A stretch of DNA of 64,000 nt from Sisyra terminalis (Eukaryota; Arthropoda; Insecta; Neuroptera; Sisyridae). The number at the start of each line of letters is the position of its first letter. The first letter of the stretch is position 1. The DNA lies in contig OY292275.1 in NCBI GenBank assembly GCA_958496175.1, positions 48,685,701-48,749,700 of the forward strand, read 5' to 3'. A program made the position numbers and the translations under genes. Below are positions 37,750-49,779 of the stretch, one piece after another. The notes below the pieces were generated by a model. That model was not told where the DNA came from, searched no databases, and was given only the letters and a program-made list of their open reading frames with translations.

Positions 37750-38340
37750 TCCCCAAAGCGTACGCACAGGCGAATATTTATCATATAAATCTTGAACAAT
37801 TCCCAGAATCAATTTTCCAGGTGTGGGACTGGTTAATGAGGTGAAAGCCAACTTGATTTGAGTCGTTGCTGAAAAATCGATTTGGAAAACAGACGACAAA
37901 CCGGGGAGCTAATTTGGGACGGAAAGAGACGAGCAGGAAATGGCGCTATTTTTATTTCGGGAAATTTGGGGCTAATTTAACTTTTTTTTTATTTTCTGTA
38001 TAACGACAGTGCGTGTGCTTTACAATATTTCAATATTTAGCGCGTACCCGGCCTCTTACAAATTAATTCCGTGGTGTCTGTTAATCGCATCCTTGTCGGG
38101 GATGAAGAATATAAATTAGTGGCGACCGCGATTTTGACATTCTCAAAACGTTTCCACCACGTGAATTATTGTATGTTTCACTTTCGCTTGAAAAATGTAC
38201 ATTAAACATCGTTAATTACACATCTGTGCGGCTCTATATGCCACTACTGTAAATATATGTATGAGCGTGGTGAGGGACCAGCGCGGGGGTCGCATGTCGC
38301 TTCTGACAAATGATCCCTGGCTCCCGGCATTGCTTGCATT
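37750..38340. promoter_or_regulatory. GC-richer island in intron 1
   Basis: Non-repetitive, raised GC, with CACGTG at about 38158, CCAGGTGTGGGA, AATTAATTCC and ATATAAATTAGTGGCGACCGCG. AT-rich homeodomain-type sites lie among GC-rich words, as in many insect enhancers. The open frame on the - strand over the right part has no known domain. Confidence 0.25.
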
Positions 38341-38882
38341 CTAGAAATTTTGTCATGTTGACGAGATTTTAAGCAATGTTTTTCCGCACGTTTTTCATCA
38401 TTGGGTTTTGTTTCAAAAACAATTGTATTTTCCCATTTACTTTCAAAACTTGTCGAAGAAAATTGATGAGTTAATCGTACAGTTGGATCTTTGGAAATTT
38501 GAAGGAAATACAAATGAAAACCAATAGATGTATAGAATTGCTTCGTTTGGGAGGTATATAGATACGGAATAATACGGTTTGAATTTTCATTTGACAAAAT
38601 ATCCATTTAATTAATATGTAGGCCTCAAGAAAGTTTTCATGAATCAGTATACCTTTACAGATTTTGCCATATAACGTAGAAGCTATGACTGACCTATGGT
38701 TCTAGAAGTTGCAAACACTATACACTACAACTATTTATAATCTTCTGTAGTAAAACCAACCACAATTAGATAAGTAAATTAAATGCTTCGCTTTTTTCAC
38801 TAAGGATCCATATATTACGTAAGACACTTTTGGGAGGACGGGTGTAACCTTTACCTTTTAATTTTCGCTTTACTAAGGTCTA

Positions 38883-39160
38883 AAAATAATATATATTTCC
38901 TACGAAATTTATGAATGACTCCTATTGATTATTTTGACATCAAAATCGAAATTGTTTTACTATTCATGTTATACAGTATCTAAAGTTTTTCTGTACTACT
39001 TATTGGCATAGAACATTGGCATAAAAATGATATATATTCCCTACGAAATTTATGAATGACTCCTATTGATTATTTTGACATAAAAATCGAAATGGTTTTG
39101 CTATTCATGCTATAAAGTATCTAAGGTTTTTCTGTACTACTCATTGGCATAGAACATACT
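38883..39160. repeat. two-copy tandem duplication, 141-bp period
   Basis: TACGAAATTTATGAATGACT occurs at 38901 and 39042. The two units stay nearly identical through TTTTTCTGTACTACT and ATTGGCATAGAACAT, with about ten differences. It is a recent local duplication in intron 1 with no coding content. Confidence 0.85.
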
Positions 39161-39719
39161 TCATTGTTTGTTTCTTAAAAAAATATTTAATCATCCTTGA
39201 TAGGGCTACTGTACTCTGAATAATATACTCTTAATATACTACTTAATATACTCTATGAATAATATAACCAAACTATGACTATAGGTGCAAAGTTTGGGTA
39301 CCTACTTGTTAAACACCAAAAGAATAAATCCATCGATTATGTATTATTGCTTCATAATAGAAAAAGAAGGATCTGTTCAAAACATAAATAAAGATAGTTT
39401 ATTTTTAACAAACCTACATACATTCATAAATAAAATAATTGAACGGTGCGTTTATAAATATTTTATCTTAACTGTTAATGTGAGCATAAAACGATATTCA
39501 AAATAAGATAAATGTTTATGGTTATCTATAAAATTAGTCATAAAACCAATACGGTTTACAATCAAATACTTAAGCGTAACTTTAGATTGATCAATAGCAG
39601 TTTAAAGGGCATTAAAAAAAAGTAATCTTTGGAGAGAAAAGAAATATAAAATTTTTTGAAACATTCAGTAATTAAAAAAAGTTATATGATCGAATAGTAA
39701 AGATTTCGAAGAGGTATTA

Positions 39720-40200
39720 CCTCGAAAACATTTCTGGGGAAATGGCGGTCATAGGTATAGGGATTTTTCGGTTTCAAGTGGATAAAATTTATTGTGGTTG
39801 AAAGTTTTATAAGGCTTTAATGTGCTACCTGGAGTATTTTTGTGATAAGGCAAAGGAAGTGAGTACGGGAATGAAAATGGGCCGTAAATATGGGCATTTA
39901 AATAGAGACATGAACCGGGCCATAAACTCGCCGTGTTTACGAGCAAGTAACCGGAATGCGACATATCTCACTACTTGGACCATGATGACAATGATGACGA
40001 CCAAAAAAAAAATATAATATTATCAGACCAACTGTTATCATCATCATCACTATCATCCTTTCCATTACCATGAACCTATTCACACTCGAAGCCATATTTT
40101 TGGTCTCGCAGCAAGCGTAGGCCATATAGCCAGCTTTAATCATAAATAATAAATTAGCCACTTTATTGAAATGGTGGTCACACGTTGACACTCATGGGAA
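39720..40200. promoter_or_regulatory. GC-richer island in intron 1 with CCATAAA-type words
   Basis: Contains GGGCCGTAAATATGGGC, GGGCCATAAACTCGCC, CGTGTTTACGAGC and a CATGATGACAATGATGACGA stretch. GGCCGTAAA/GCCATAAA words resemble posterior Hox and Caudal-type sites. Enhancer role is inferred from composition and location only. Confidence 0.22.
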
Positions 40201-40609
40201 CATTTTTTCGTATGTTCCATTCGTGTGTATTTTTGGCTATGTTTTGGTTTCGATAAATAAAATAATGGGAATTTAATTTATTTAACTCAAGTTGACGAAG
40301 AGGCCGAAAAAAAAACCAATGAGCCATAAAACGTATTATGTTTTTTGCAACAACGAAAATTAATTAAAATAATGCGCAAGAAATTATCTACCTATATCTT
40401 AACGTCACTATATACAGTATGGTTTGAAACTCAGTACATATTTTTCAAAAGTGGATTTGTGATATCGAAACAATATTTCTTTCCTGTATAGATACACATA
40501 CTTGTGTATCTTAAAAGATATCCTAGTATCCCAGAAGCTATACCTACTCTTATTTCAACTGTTTTTGTTTATTGAATCAAAGCAAGGGTCGAAGTTTCAT
40601 ATTTGTTCC

Positions 40610-41006
40610 AAAAATAGATTTTGTTTTCTTGCAACTCTTTTTGATTCTGTTTGACATTTGAATGAATATTGGAACCAATGGAAAGAGAATAATCAAATTA
40701 GGTTTTTTCGGTGACTTTGAACAGTTATACTGTTTATACAATATATAAAATATATTGTGGTTCAATTTATGAAGTATAATTTAATATAATAACATTATAT
40801 TATATATATAAAATTTATTATAATATACAATATATTAAATACTACTTAAATTGGACCACAATATATTTTATATATTGTATAAACAGTATAACTGTTCAAA
40901 GTCACCGAAAAAACCTAATTTGATTATTCTCTTTCCATTGGTTCCAATATTCATTCAAATGGCAAACTGCATTAAAAAGAGAAGCAAAAAACCGAAATCT
41001 ATTTTT
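40610..41006. repeat. large palindrome: 160-bp arms, 77-bp AT loop
   Basis: 40610..40769 is the near-perfect inverse of 40847..41006. The inner ~110 bases of each arm, through GGTTTTTTCGGTGACTTTG and TACTGTTTATACAATATA, differ at only one or two positions; mismatches rise towards the outer ends. The loop is almost pure A/T. Two near-identical short open frames on opposite strands (about 40577..40765 and 40851..41054) are translations of the two arms. No flanking target duplication was found. A transcript through it, such as the apterous pre-mRNA, would form a long hairpin. Confidence 0.85.
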
Positions 41007-42262
41007 ATGGATATCCATATAATACCATTTAAATTCCAAGTTTCTCGGGAATAACAGGAAATCTTGACAAGAAACAATACACCTAAGTTGTCTTTTATTT
41101 TCCCATATATAACCCACTGAGGGGAGAAAGCTCGGTTTAGAGCTTACAAGGCGAGTGCTGAAGACTTTTACTCGAAAGTACTGCAATTTTTGTGACTCTT
41201 CTTAAAAGAATTGCCAAAAATGTTTATACAAAAAATAATCTATACTTTAGTGCCAAAATGTTTTAATAGTATTTTAGGCCGAACCCTCGTAAAACAATAA
41301 ACGATTTTTGGAAACCAGAATTTTTTATTGCATATTGCATCAAGATGATTCAACCGCAGTGATTGCCAAAAATGTTATGGTAATTTTTAAAACATGTTTA
41401 ACATAATTTAATCGTTTTAACAAGGATATTTGGTTCAGAAAGTTCATAACATATTCTAGTAAGATTTCTAGGTAAAAATCTTTACCACTCGTTTGGCAAG
41501 CTATATAGTAGTAACATAAATACTAGGTATATAGTAAGTTTGAAACTATGTATAATTAGTTTTGAATCAACTTTATACTTAAGTTAGATTATGGTGTGTA
41601 CAAGTATACAGTTGAAAATTTTTACTCGAAAAAATTAACTCTTTCCACAAAACAGATCAATTCTGTTCCGAGCAATTCAATCCGCTCGTAAATTACCAAT
41701 ATCAAATATTTAAATATTCAAAAATTCAACATTTTTCCATATTCAAATAATATTAAAAGATTAAAATATTAACGAAAAAAAAAATATATATGTCTAATTT
41801 ATGCATATAAAATTTAACTATTATTTTTCTCATAATAATTTACTTAGGTATAGCTTTTTTTTTATTTGCCAGCTTTATTCTCTTAACAATATAAAGATAT
41901 TTTATTCAATACGCAGAGGTAAAAAAAATCATTTTCTCACAGTTAAATTTAATTTTATCGACGAATTTATTTTTAATTTTTAATTTTATCACATAAAACA
42001 TCCATTATTGAGAAATTGGTTGGGGAAAGACTCAAAAAACCTGTTGATGGCCGTTTTTTTTACGTTGTTGTTTGGATAAAACAAATGAAAGTGGAATCAA
42101 ACAGGTGGTTAATACCTATCAAAGAAAAAAAACAATGATAATCTACGATTATCTATACAATTTTTGATGTATAAATGACAAAAATAGTAAGAGTTTTTTG
42201 CATTTGGTTACGGCATGGTTCTTACCTTAAAGTTTTTCTTTACGTGCATTTTATGGTCCTTA

Positions 42263-42447
42263 AGCAAGCCATTCACGCTCCGACTTGCAATCCAACTAGT
42301 CGGACTACTAGTTGGATCGCCTAAATGATCCGACTAGTCTGACTAGACATCCAACTTCCAACAATACCATTCACGGTCCGACTTTAGATCCAACTTCGAA
42401 AGTCGGACCACAAGTTGGACTGCAAGTCGGAGCGTGAATGACCTGCT
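42263..42447. mobile_element. 185-bp TTA-flanked palindromic MITE
   Basis: The ends AGCAAGCCATTCACG and inverse AGCAGGTCATTCACG continue as CTCCGACTTGCA(A/G)TCCAACT, giving ~35-bp inverted ends with about three mismatches. They are flanked by TTA on both sides (42260..42262 and 42448..42450). A 3-bp TTA duplication is typical of PIF/Harbinger. The interior is built from repeated TCCGACT/AGTCGGA and TCCAACT/AGTTGGA words forming nested hairpins, such as CCAACTAGT..ACTAGTTGG and TCCGACTTT..AAAGTCGGA. Confidence 0.75.
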
Positions 42448-44079
42448 TTAGAAGCGATTTTTATTTTCGTTGAATTGAGAAGGAATGAAATATTTGTTTT
42501 ATTTTAACAAAATATATTGAACTAAAATCCTGATTAGGTAGTCAAAATAGTTGGTTTGAAATCTGAATCTAATAGACGATTTTTGAACGAAAATAAAGAT
42601 AACTGATGATTTTTAGATATTTTATTGATTCAATAACAATACGGTGTGATCTGGTGATACTCTGCATTAGTTCATTAGGTAATGACTTTATCTACGGTTT
42701 TATTTAAAAAAAAATCGATTTGGTTTCTTGAATGTTGGAATTCTACGAAGCAATGGTATACAAAACGGATTTAATACAATAAACATTTCAATATTTTTGT
42801 CGATTTCTAAGCTATAAAATAAATCTATTAAATGGGTATTCGAGTAGGTACTTATATAAATCTGTATTCGAAACTAACACTTCATAAATACTTACTTCTA
42901 CGATTTGTAACACTTCAAGTAATTAGGGAGCAAAACCAAACTTAAGTCGCTATGTTGTAAGAAATAAAAACGGAAGGTTTTAAAAAAGAAGTGTATAGGA
43001 ATTATAATTCAAGACTTGTGAATGGACCATTCTATCCTGAGGGACCTCGCCAAAGATAACTGAATCACCAGACATAGGCAGAAGACAAATAACAGAAATG
43101 CAAATTTATGCAGTTTTTATAATGTACCGTCTTCATCAATACCGTCTTCATCATAAGGGCACTTATTATAATTCGCTTTTTTATTTTGCAAAAAGGTCCC
43201 AAATTCTTGTATGCCCCCCCCCCCCTTTTCTTGCGAAAAGTGAAAATTCTCATGTAACTTTTACACTTTTCTTAAGTTCTTTCGGTTTCTAAGAGAAAAA
43301 ATTATGAAATGAAATTAACTTCCCCCCATCCCCCCTTCTCCTGAATGATGATAAGACTTTAGTGTCTTTAAATTCTTGTATGCCCAAGGACTCCAGCGAA
43401 GTTAAAACGGCCTTGAATGTACGGTTAAATGTATAACATGTTTTTCTTCAGAGATTTTCAAAATATAGTGGACCAAATTTCATACATTTGTAAAGGACAT
43501 AATTTTAATGTTGCGAATAGCATTTCTGATTTGTATTAATAGTTATATTGTTTTATTTTATGAATATGTTACGCGTTTGGTTTGTTATTAAATATTCTTC
43601 TGCAATTAGTTTCACATTGATGTACCGACTGATCTTGTGGTGATAAACTTGGTCTCATTGGTTGAAAATCGTTGTCTTATAGTTCTAGTCATGGTCCAAA
43701 TATTTTATAGACCATTGAAGATTTGGTTTCTCATTGGTTTTATGTGTAAACGGATATTCGATTTAGTTGATAAGTTTTGTTTTTTTTATCCAATAGTTAC
43801 TTGTGAGCTATTTAGAGTTCTAAAATTGAAGAGGTATTGTTGATGTGAAATTTTATTAAATTTGCATACTTGCATACTTATCGTACGTTAATCTGTTACG
43901 ATTAGATAATACTAGTTAAAGGAAGTGATAGGTTTGAATTTTTAATGATATATTTATTTTATTGTAAAAACGACTTCCTCTGATTAACTATTGTAGATTT
44001 TTCTTATTCCTAACATAAACTAAGTATATACCGTACCTATATTATGAGTTCTGATGGCTACACTTCATATACGATATAA

Positions 44080-44420
44080 TGGGGATATTTATTGTCGCGT
44101 TCAGTCGCTCGTTTACGTCTCCACACATATTTATGTACGGTCAAATGGAGAGAAGAAAAAGAGGCAAATTTTACGACCCTCGAATGAATTCGACACCATA
44201 AAACCTAGCCGAGTCGATCTACGTTGAAAACACTCACACGTATAATAGAAATAAGAGTAAAATAAATTGCAAGTTGGAAAAAAGGAAAAAAATCATGCGC
44301 AACGAAAGTGCTTAAGTGAACGATTATTATTTTTGCATGTTTGTTTGGAGAGAAAGATCGCGCTGCAGAACAATCGTTCTCTATTGTGTGAAAGGAATGC
44401 AAATCAGCCGTGGCTTACTT
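44080..44420. promoter_or_regulatory. GC-richer island in intron 1
   Basis: Non-repetitive sequence with raised CpG (TTGTCGCGTTCAGTCGCTCG, CCGAGTCGATCTACG). No coding content is recognised. Candidate regulatory DNA. Confidence 0.18.
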
Positions 44421-45911
44421 AAAAAGTTTATATGTCTCAAAACGGTTTACCGTAAACAATAACGTGCATAATGGCATCGCTATGTCGATTGGTAGATGGT
44501 ATGTGTTGTATAGTATGCAGTTGGAAAAACGATGGTTGGTGGTACTATGCTCGATTACGTTACTGTATTCAATATTTTATAACAGGATATTACAGTATGT
44601 TACAGCGTGGTGCAGTGTCAGGGCCATAGACTATGGCATACGCTTTGGCTCAGTGCCCACTAAACTCTGCAAGCAAATTTATCATGACAAAAAATAATAC
44701 TATAACATTTACATTTTGGCACCATTTTCAATATGTCATTCTTTGATATTTTGTTCTAAATGATATTATCAACATCGAGTCGACAAATACTAACAGACTT
44801 AAAATAATTGTCGAAAGACAATGTGACGAAAATACACATCGATTACTTTGAAAGTGTAACAAGTCAATTTTATCTCCTCTAGTCGAAAAAAAAACACCAT
44901 CTTTTGCATAATCTTGAATCAATAATACTTGCTCACATTTAATATTCACATATTGACATAGTATGTCGATAAAGTTGAACAGTAAGCGTAAACTTTACAC
45001 AAATTCCTCGAGTGAATTAAAGCAAGGCATGTGATATGAGTTTAAGAATCCCATCTTGAAAATATCGAGCGAAAAAAAAAACATGATTGGAATTAATGGA
45101 ACGATAGCCGTTCGATATGCAGCTTTCTCAATGATGGATTAACTCGATGTGTGTCTGCCTGCCTGTATATGTGTGCAAGAAAAGAAATATAATTATTAAT
45201 GCGATAAATAATAAATCGGCACAAATGTGGAATTCGAAATTACGTTCTTGCCACTTGTCGCCACAGATATGAAGTTATATTTTCGATTCTATATGGATAA
45301 AACGACATAAATTAGATAAATCGTTTGAGTAATGCTCGGAAAACAACATATTTCATGTACGAACCTAATACACACTAACGTTTTTTTTTTTATTTGTTCT
45401 CTAATACATTCAATTCGAATATTAACACCGACGACAAACCGTGAGAAAAGCATTTATGAAAAAACGAACTTTTTTGAATGGTCCATGAAGGGTGGGTATC
45501 CATGGATACAGGCAAATGTGGCGCCTCGTTTGAAAAAAGTTCTTTGTTTATTTGGATTTTAATAAGTAAAAAATATTTCTAAATTATTTACCTATGAGGA
45601 TTCATGCACCTTTTATTGATATACTCAAATTGTGTAATCAATTTATTGGGTTCTATTACTAAATTAAGCGGTATTTAGTGTCAAAAAAACAAATGAAAAA
45701 AGTTAAATTTTTTATTAATGAAAGCTCGGAAAAGTCCACAATATTGTAAAAGAGTTATCAGATTCCATTAAAGTTTAATTATTGATTTAAGATAGAAAGT
45801 TCTACATTGATAATCTAGGGTGAAAAATTTGATAATAATTGAGTTGTATGCTTCTGAAAAAACCATCACTGTTTTGAGCTTTATTTGTGCTTTTCTTATA
45901 AATATTTTGTT

Positions 45912-45931
45912 GATTCGTTGGCCATCATCAG
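45912..45931 (-). other. degenerate hammerhead-like core (weak)
   Basis: On the - strand, CTGATGATGGCC is followed by AACGAATC. The CUGAUGA box is perfect, but the stem is minimal and the second box reads GAAT rather than GAAA. It resembles the Penelope-type motifs at 10746 and 17425 but cannot be claimed as a ribozyme. Confidence 0.2.
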
Positions 45932-46049
45932 TATATAGTTTATGGAAGAACTAAATTAATAAGATTTTTTAAATACTTAGACTTTCTTAAGAGAAGCAAA
46001 CATTGACTTCGTTTATATGCCAAAATATTAATAACAATAAAGGTAACTA

Positions 46050-46632
46050 CCGGACTAGAAATTTTAGAGTGAACCCAATGGGGCCCCAGTTGGGTTACCC
46101 CATTGGGCTCCAGCTTGGGCTGGAACGCAAATCCCCAAATCCCAATTGGGAAATCCTAATAAGGTCCCCATTGGGCAATCTCAATAAAACCCAAATTGGA
46201 CAATCTCTGAGATGGATGGATTAAACTAAAATTAAATTTATAACATTGTTTTTTAATTATTTATTACGTTTGTTTTATTCATTCACTTGGTGAATGAACA
46301 CAACCCACAGTTATTTGAGTAATCTTAGTAACATTTTATTTATTTCCAAGATTAGAAGTGAGTACACAATGTATAGAGAATTTGTATTTAGTTTATAAAA
46401 CATATCTGGCTACTTATATACTGAATTAGTCTCCTAAGACTGCTCGAATTTGGGGACAATGGGGATTTCCCTATTGAGAATAATCCATTAAGGCCCTCAT
46501 TGAGCCCTTATTTGACATGCATTGAGGTCATGCATTTGGCATGCATGGCACCTCATTGAGGTCCAATGCATTTGCTCCTCATTGATGGCTCGATACATAC
46601 TTTGGGCATTTCCAAAGTAATTTCTAGTCGGG
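46050..46632. mobile_element. 583-bp element with CCGACTAGAAATT ends and CAATGGG-type motifs
   Basis: The left end CCGGACTAGAAATT (46050..46063) is matched by the inverse of CCCGACTAGAAATT (46619..46632), with AACAATA-like sequence outside both. Just inside the left end are many words of the form CCCAATGGGG, CCCAGTTGGG, CCCATTGGGC and CCCAATTGGG. Just inside the right end are CAATGGGG, CTCATTGAGG (several) and ATGCATTG. The centre (about 46215..46430) is plain AT-rich. No target duplication could be fixed and no transposase is seen. Confidence 0.6.
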
Positions 46633-47639
46633 TATTGTTAATTTTCATTCGCTGAAATGCATACTAGAGTAAACTTTGTCATAAATTGGTCAAAAATATA
46701 TTAAATGTCATCAGTTCCCCACTTTATTCCTTTTTTTTCAACTTTTTAGCTCAATTGACCATCCATGACCGATTCGTTGTTTGCAATCACGAAATTAAAA
46801 ACGAATTTAATGTACATCGTTATGTATTTTACTTTAATAATTTAATTATGCTTGGAATATTCTCATATTCTTTAGTTTAATATTTCAACGAAAGTTGAAG
46901 TTCACTCCTCTAGTACCTTATCAAAAAAAATCAATGTTTTCCTACGTGGATTCCTATATGAATCCAAATAATTACATTTTTTCCTACATTGATTCTACAA
47001 TCGGAATTGTTCTATTTGTGCCTTATAAAGGAAGACTTTGAGGGACAAAAGTGACACATTTTCGATTGTGCCATACTCATAGGTGCCATGTTAAGCCTGC
47101 CGTGTATAATAGCTTTAAAATTATTTCAGGGTCGTATATCAAAATATTTTCTATTTCTGATTTGTCTTACTTACATATAAGAAATCATAGAACAAATATG
47201 ATATAAACTAATGCAACAACTTTTGTATGATGCGCAAGATATTATCTGCTAGATATTATTACCTGCTTGAAGTTATCTATGTAGCTTTAATCATTTTTTC
47301 CGCTGGTCTATGTTAAAGACTATGTCAATTTAAATTTCTTATTAACCAGAAGTAATGCAGGAAGATGAAATCCCCCAATGGGTATTTGTACTTTAAAACT
47401 ATAAAATTTTAAATTTCGATTAGTATTGATGATAAGCGCATCCACCTTCTATTATTAATAATTTTTACAAAAAGTAACTGTCGATGCATTTCCGGTTTTT
47501 GTTAATCATGAGCTGGAAAATGATAAATATGTATAATGTATATGGTAATTGCCTACATCAGAAATTTTCTGCAAATTTATTTGGAAAATTAATGTATTTT
47601 TTTTTTAAGACAGCGTTTTTTTTTACATATATTTCCAAA

Positions 47640-47880
47640 TAATTCTCCGAAGCGTCAATGATTTCTCGAAGACGCCATTTACCTCGTCCGATTAATTCAA
47701 TAAACGGCAATAAATTTAACACCCAACTTTGTACGACGTGAAGACAGATAATTTATATAAGTAATAGAAACACTCGTACATTCCACTCATCCGTAGATCG
47801 TAAACTAGCGATCAATTAAAACGAACGAACGGGTTATCGTTACCTCAACTTATACGTACATACATATTGTATATAATATT
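47640..47880. promoter_or_regulatory. island with homeodomain- and GCCAT-type words in intron 1
   Basis: Contains GACGCCATTTACC, CGTCCGATTAATTCAATAAAC, GGCAATAAATTTAAC and GCGATCAATTAAAACG. These are TAAT-core sites next to a GCCAT (Pho/YY1-like) word in a non-repetitive stretch. Suggestive of an enhancer or a Polycomb-type element, by inspection only. Confidence 0.22.
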
Positions 47881-48959
47881 AGCCAAACGAAACGATGTAA
47901 TACTTATAATTGTTTCATGTTAAATCCTCGAAGCAAACAATTTGCAAGATCTAACATAAACCTCAACGTTATAACACGAATGACAAAATCAAGCATTGCA
48001 TATTTTATTTTTATTTTTTTTTCTTCTTAAGCAAAAGGAAGCTGATTATGTTTACAAATTAGTGTGATGAGTATGGGTCAAGTTGAAGATTAATTACTCA
48101 TTTACAAATTAAGAGAATACGGTTAATTTTTAATGCAAATAAATTTCGAATAAAAGAACAATGACACTTGAATTATTACGTCGGACTCAGAGATAAATAT
48201 CATAAGTAGATAAAGAGACGCGTATAAAATTACCACCCAACACACCTCTAAACAGTTTATCTAAATATCATTGTTAAACTATTTAAAACGTACAAAATTA
48301 TGCACCCCAATTTCAATTGTGGCTATAATATTTTTCTCAATCTTATCTGCCCTAATGATCAGCGCTCAAACATTATATTGGAGCACTAATACAAGCATGT
48401 AGTATATAGTGTTTGTCGATGGACGTTTGCATTAAACCACAAACTATGAAAACACTATCTCTGGATATATTGTGACTTGTTAAATCTAAAAATCTCGTTT
48501 TATTATTCGAATTACACAATGATACTCATCTACAATTCATCGGCAAGCCGCAACATTAGCACTCACTTTGAAATTATTGCCCCTCTTATAATATGATGAT
48601 GTAGAAAAATTGGATTATCATATAAATGTCTGTTATGATGGAAATGTCTTCCTCGATTAAAACAATTTTTGTTTGATAAAAAATGTATTCTAACTGCTTC
48701 TATGAGCATTCTAAAAGAAATGAGGTAATCTAAAGATCAAATTTTCAGTTTTGAAATTTATTTTCCTGGTTATTATTTACCTTCCGTAGCATAAGGCGAG
48801 GCTAATTGAGCATTTTTTTTTACTAAATCGATTGTACCTTTTAAGCGATGCATGAGATTTATTTACTTTTTACATTAAAAGAATCATAATGAATCGGACT
48901 TCCAAAAAAATAAAATTTTCCGTCACTTCTTCGCTTTCCACTTCTCTGGAAAGGTTCAA

Positions 48960-49320
48960 TCTAAAAAAGCCTAGTACAGTATTCAAAACAGACCACACTA
49001 AGTAAAATGTAATGAATTTCATAAAAATCGGTCCAGTGGTTCATGGAAAAAAAATCCCTTTTGTTGAAACAAGTTATTCCGAAAAAAACGGGCTTAATAG
49101 CTTTTTATATATAATTCTTATGTATGTATGCTTGTCACTGAATTCTTCCTAAACCGCTGAACCGATTCTGCTAAAATTTTCTTTATGAATTTGAATGGAA
49201 CTCTGGATGGTTTAGATTCACAATTGGGTCCTGATGAAAAGGGTGAATTGAGAGGACAAACTTTGTCTAACTAATAATCGACATTTCAAATTTAATAATC
49301 GATAAATCATTAAATGAAGC
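48960..49320. mobile_element. fragments of non-autonomous repeats (AATCGGTCCAGTGG; ACTGAATTCTTCC)
   Basis: Around 49024 the words AAAAATCGGTCCAGTGGTTC, and around 49118 ATGTATGTATGCTTGTCACTG followed by CCTAAACCGCTGAACCGATT, match phrases common in dispersed arthropod repeats. A similar phrase, CTATAGAACGAATAAACCGATTTTTATG, lies near 49598. Borders and class cannot be fixed from this window. Confidence 0.35.
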
Positions 49321-49779
49321 ATTACTACCTCTTATCTAAATACAAAATACATACATACAAACATACGTATAAATAAAATTGAAGTGACAATGTGAGTAAT
49401 GTTTTAATTTAAAAATAACATTCCTTTTACTAAATACGTATCATTGCTATTAATATATTAAATTCTAACGAATGTACAGTTCAATTTTTAATCCCATTTT
49501 TGGGTGAGCATTTGTTTCAAGATGCCCATATAAAAATTTACTGATTCTAAATTAACTATTTTAAAATTTTTGTGTCAATCTGTATGTTTTTTTAACTATA
49601 GAACGAATAAACCGATTTTTATGAAGTTTGATATTTAGATACAGTACAATGTTCCACTCACTAAAGGCTATATAACAATACATAAAGGTACTAAGGCAAA
49701 GCATCCCTCCTATATAGTTGTGTGATGTATCATTACAAAGATTTTTATTAAAGTCTTTTTACATTTTCTTATATTTTAA

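Noticed and set aside
38244..38606. 120-codon open frame on the - strand
   Set aside because: No recognisable domain, no splice or codon evidence; it overlaps a GC-richer noncoding island.
40577..41054. Two nearly identical small proteins on opposite strands
   Set aside because: They are translations of the two arms of the palindrome, so neither is evidence of a gene.
45912..45931. Third hammerhead ribozyme
   Set aside because: The second box is GAAT rather than GAAA and the stem is minimal, so it is listed only as a weak resemblance.
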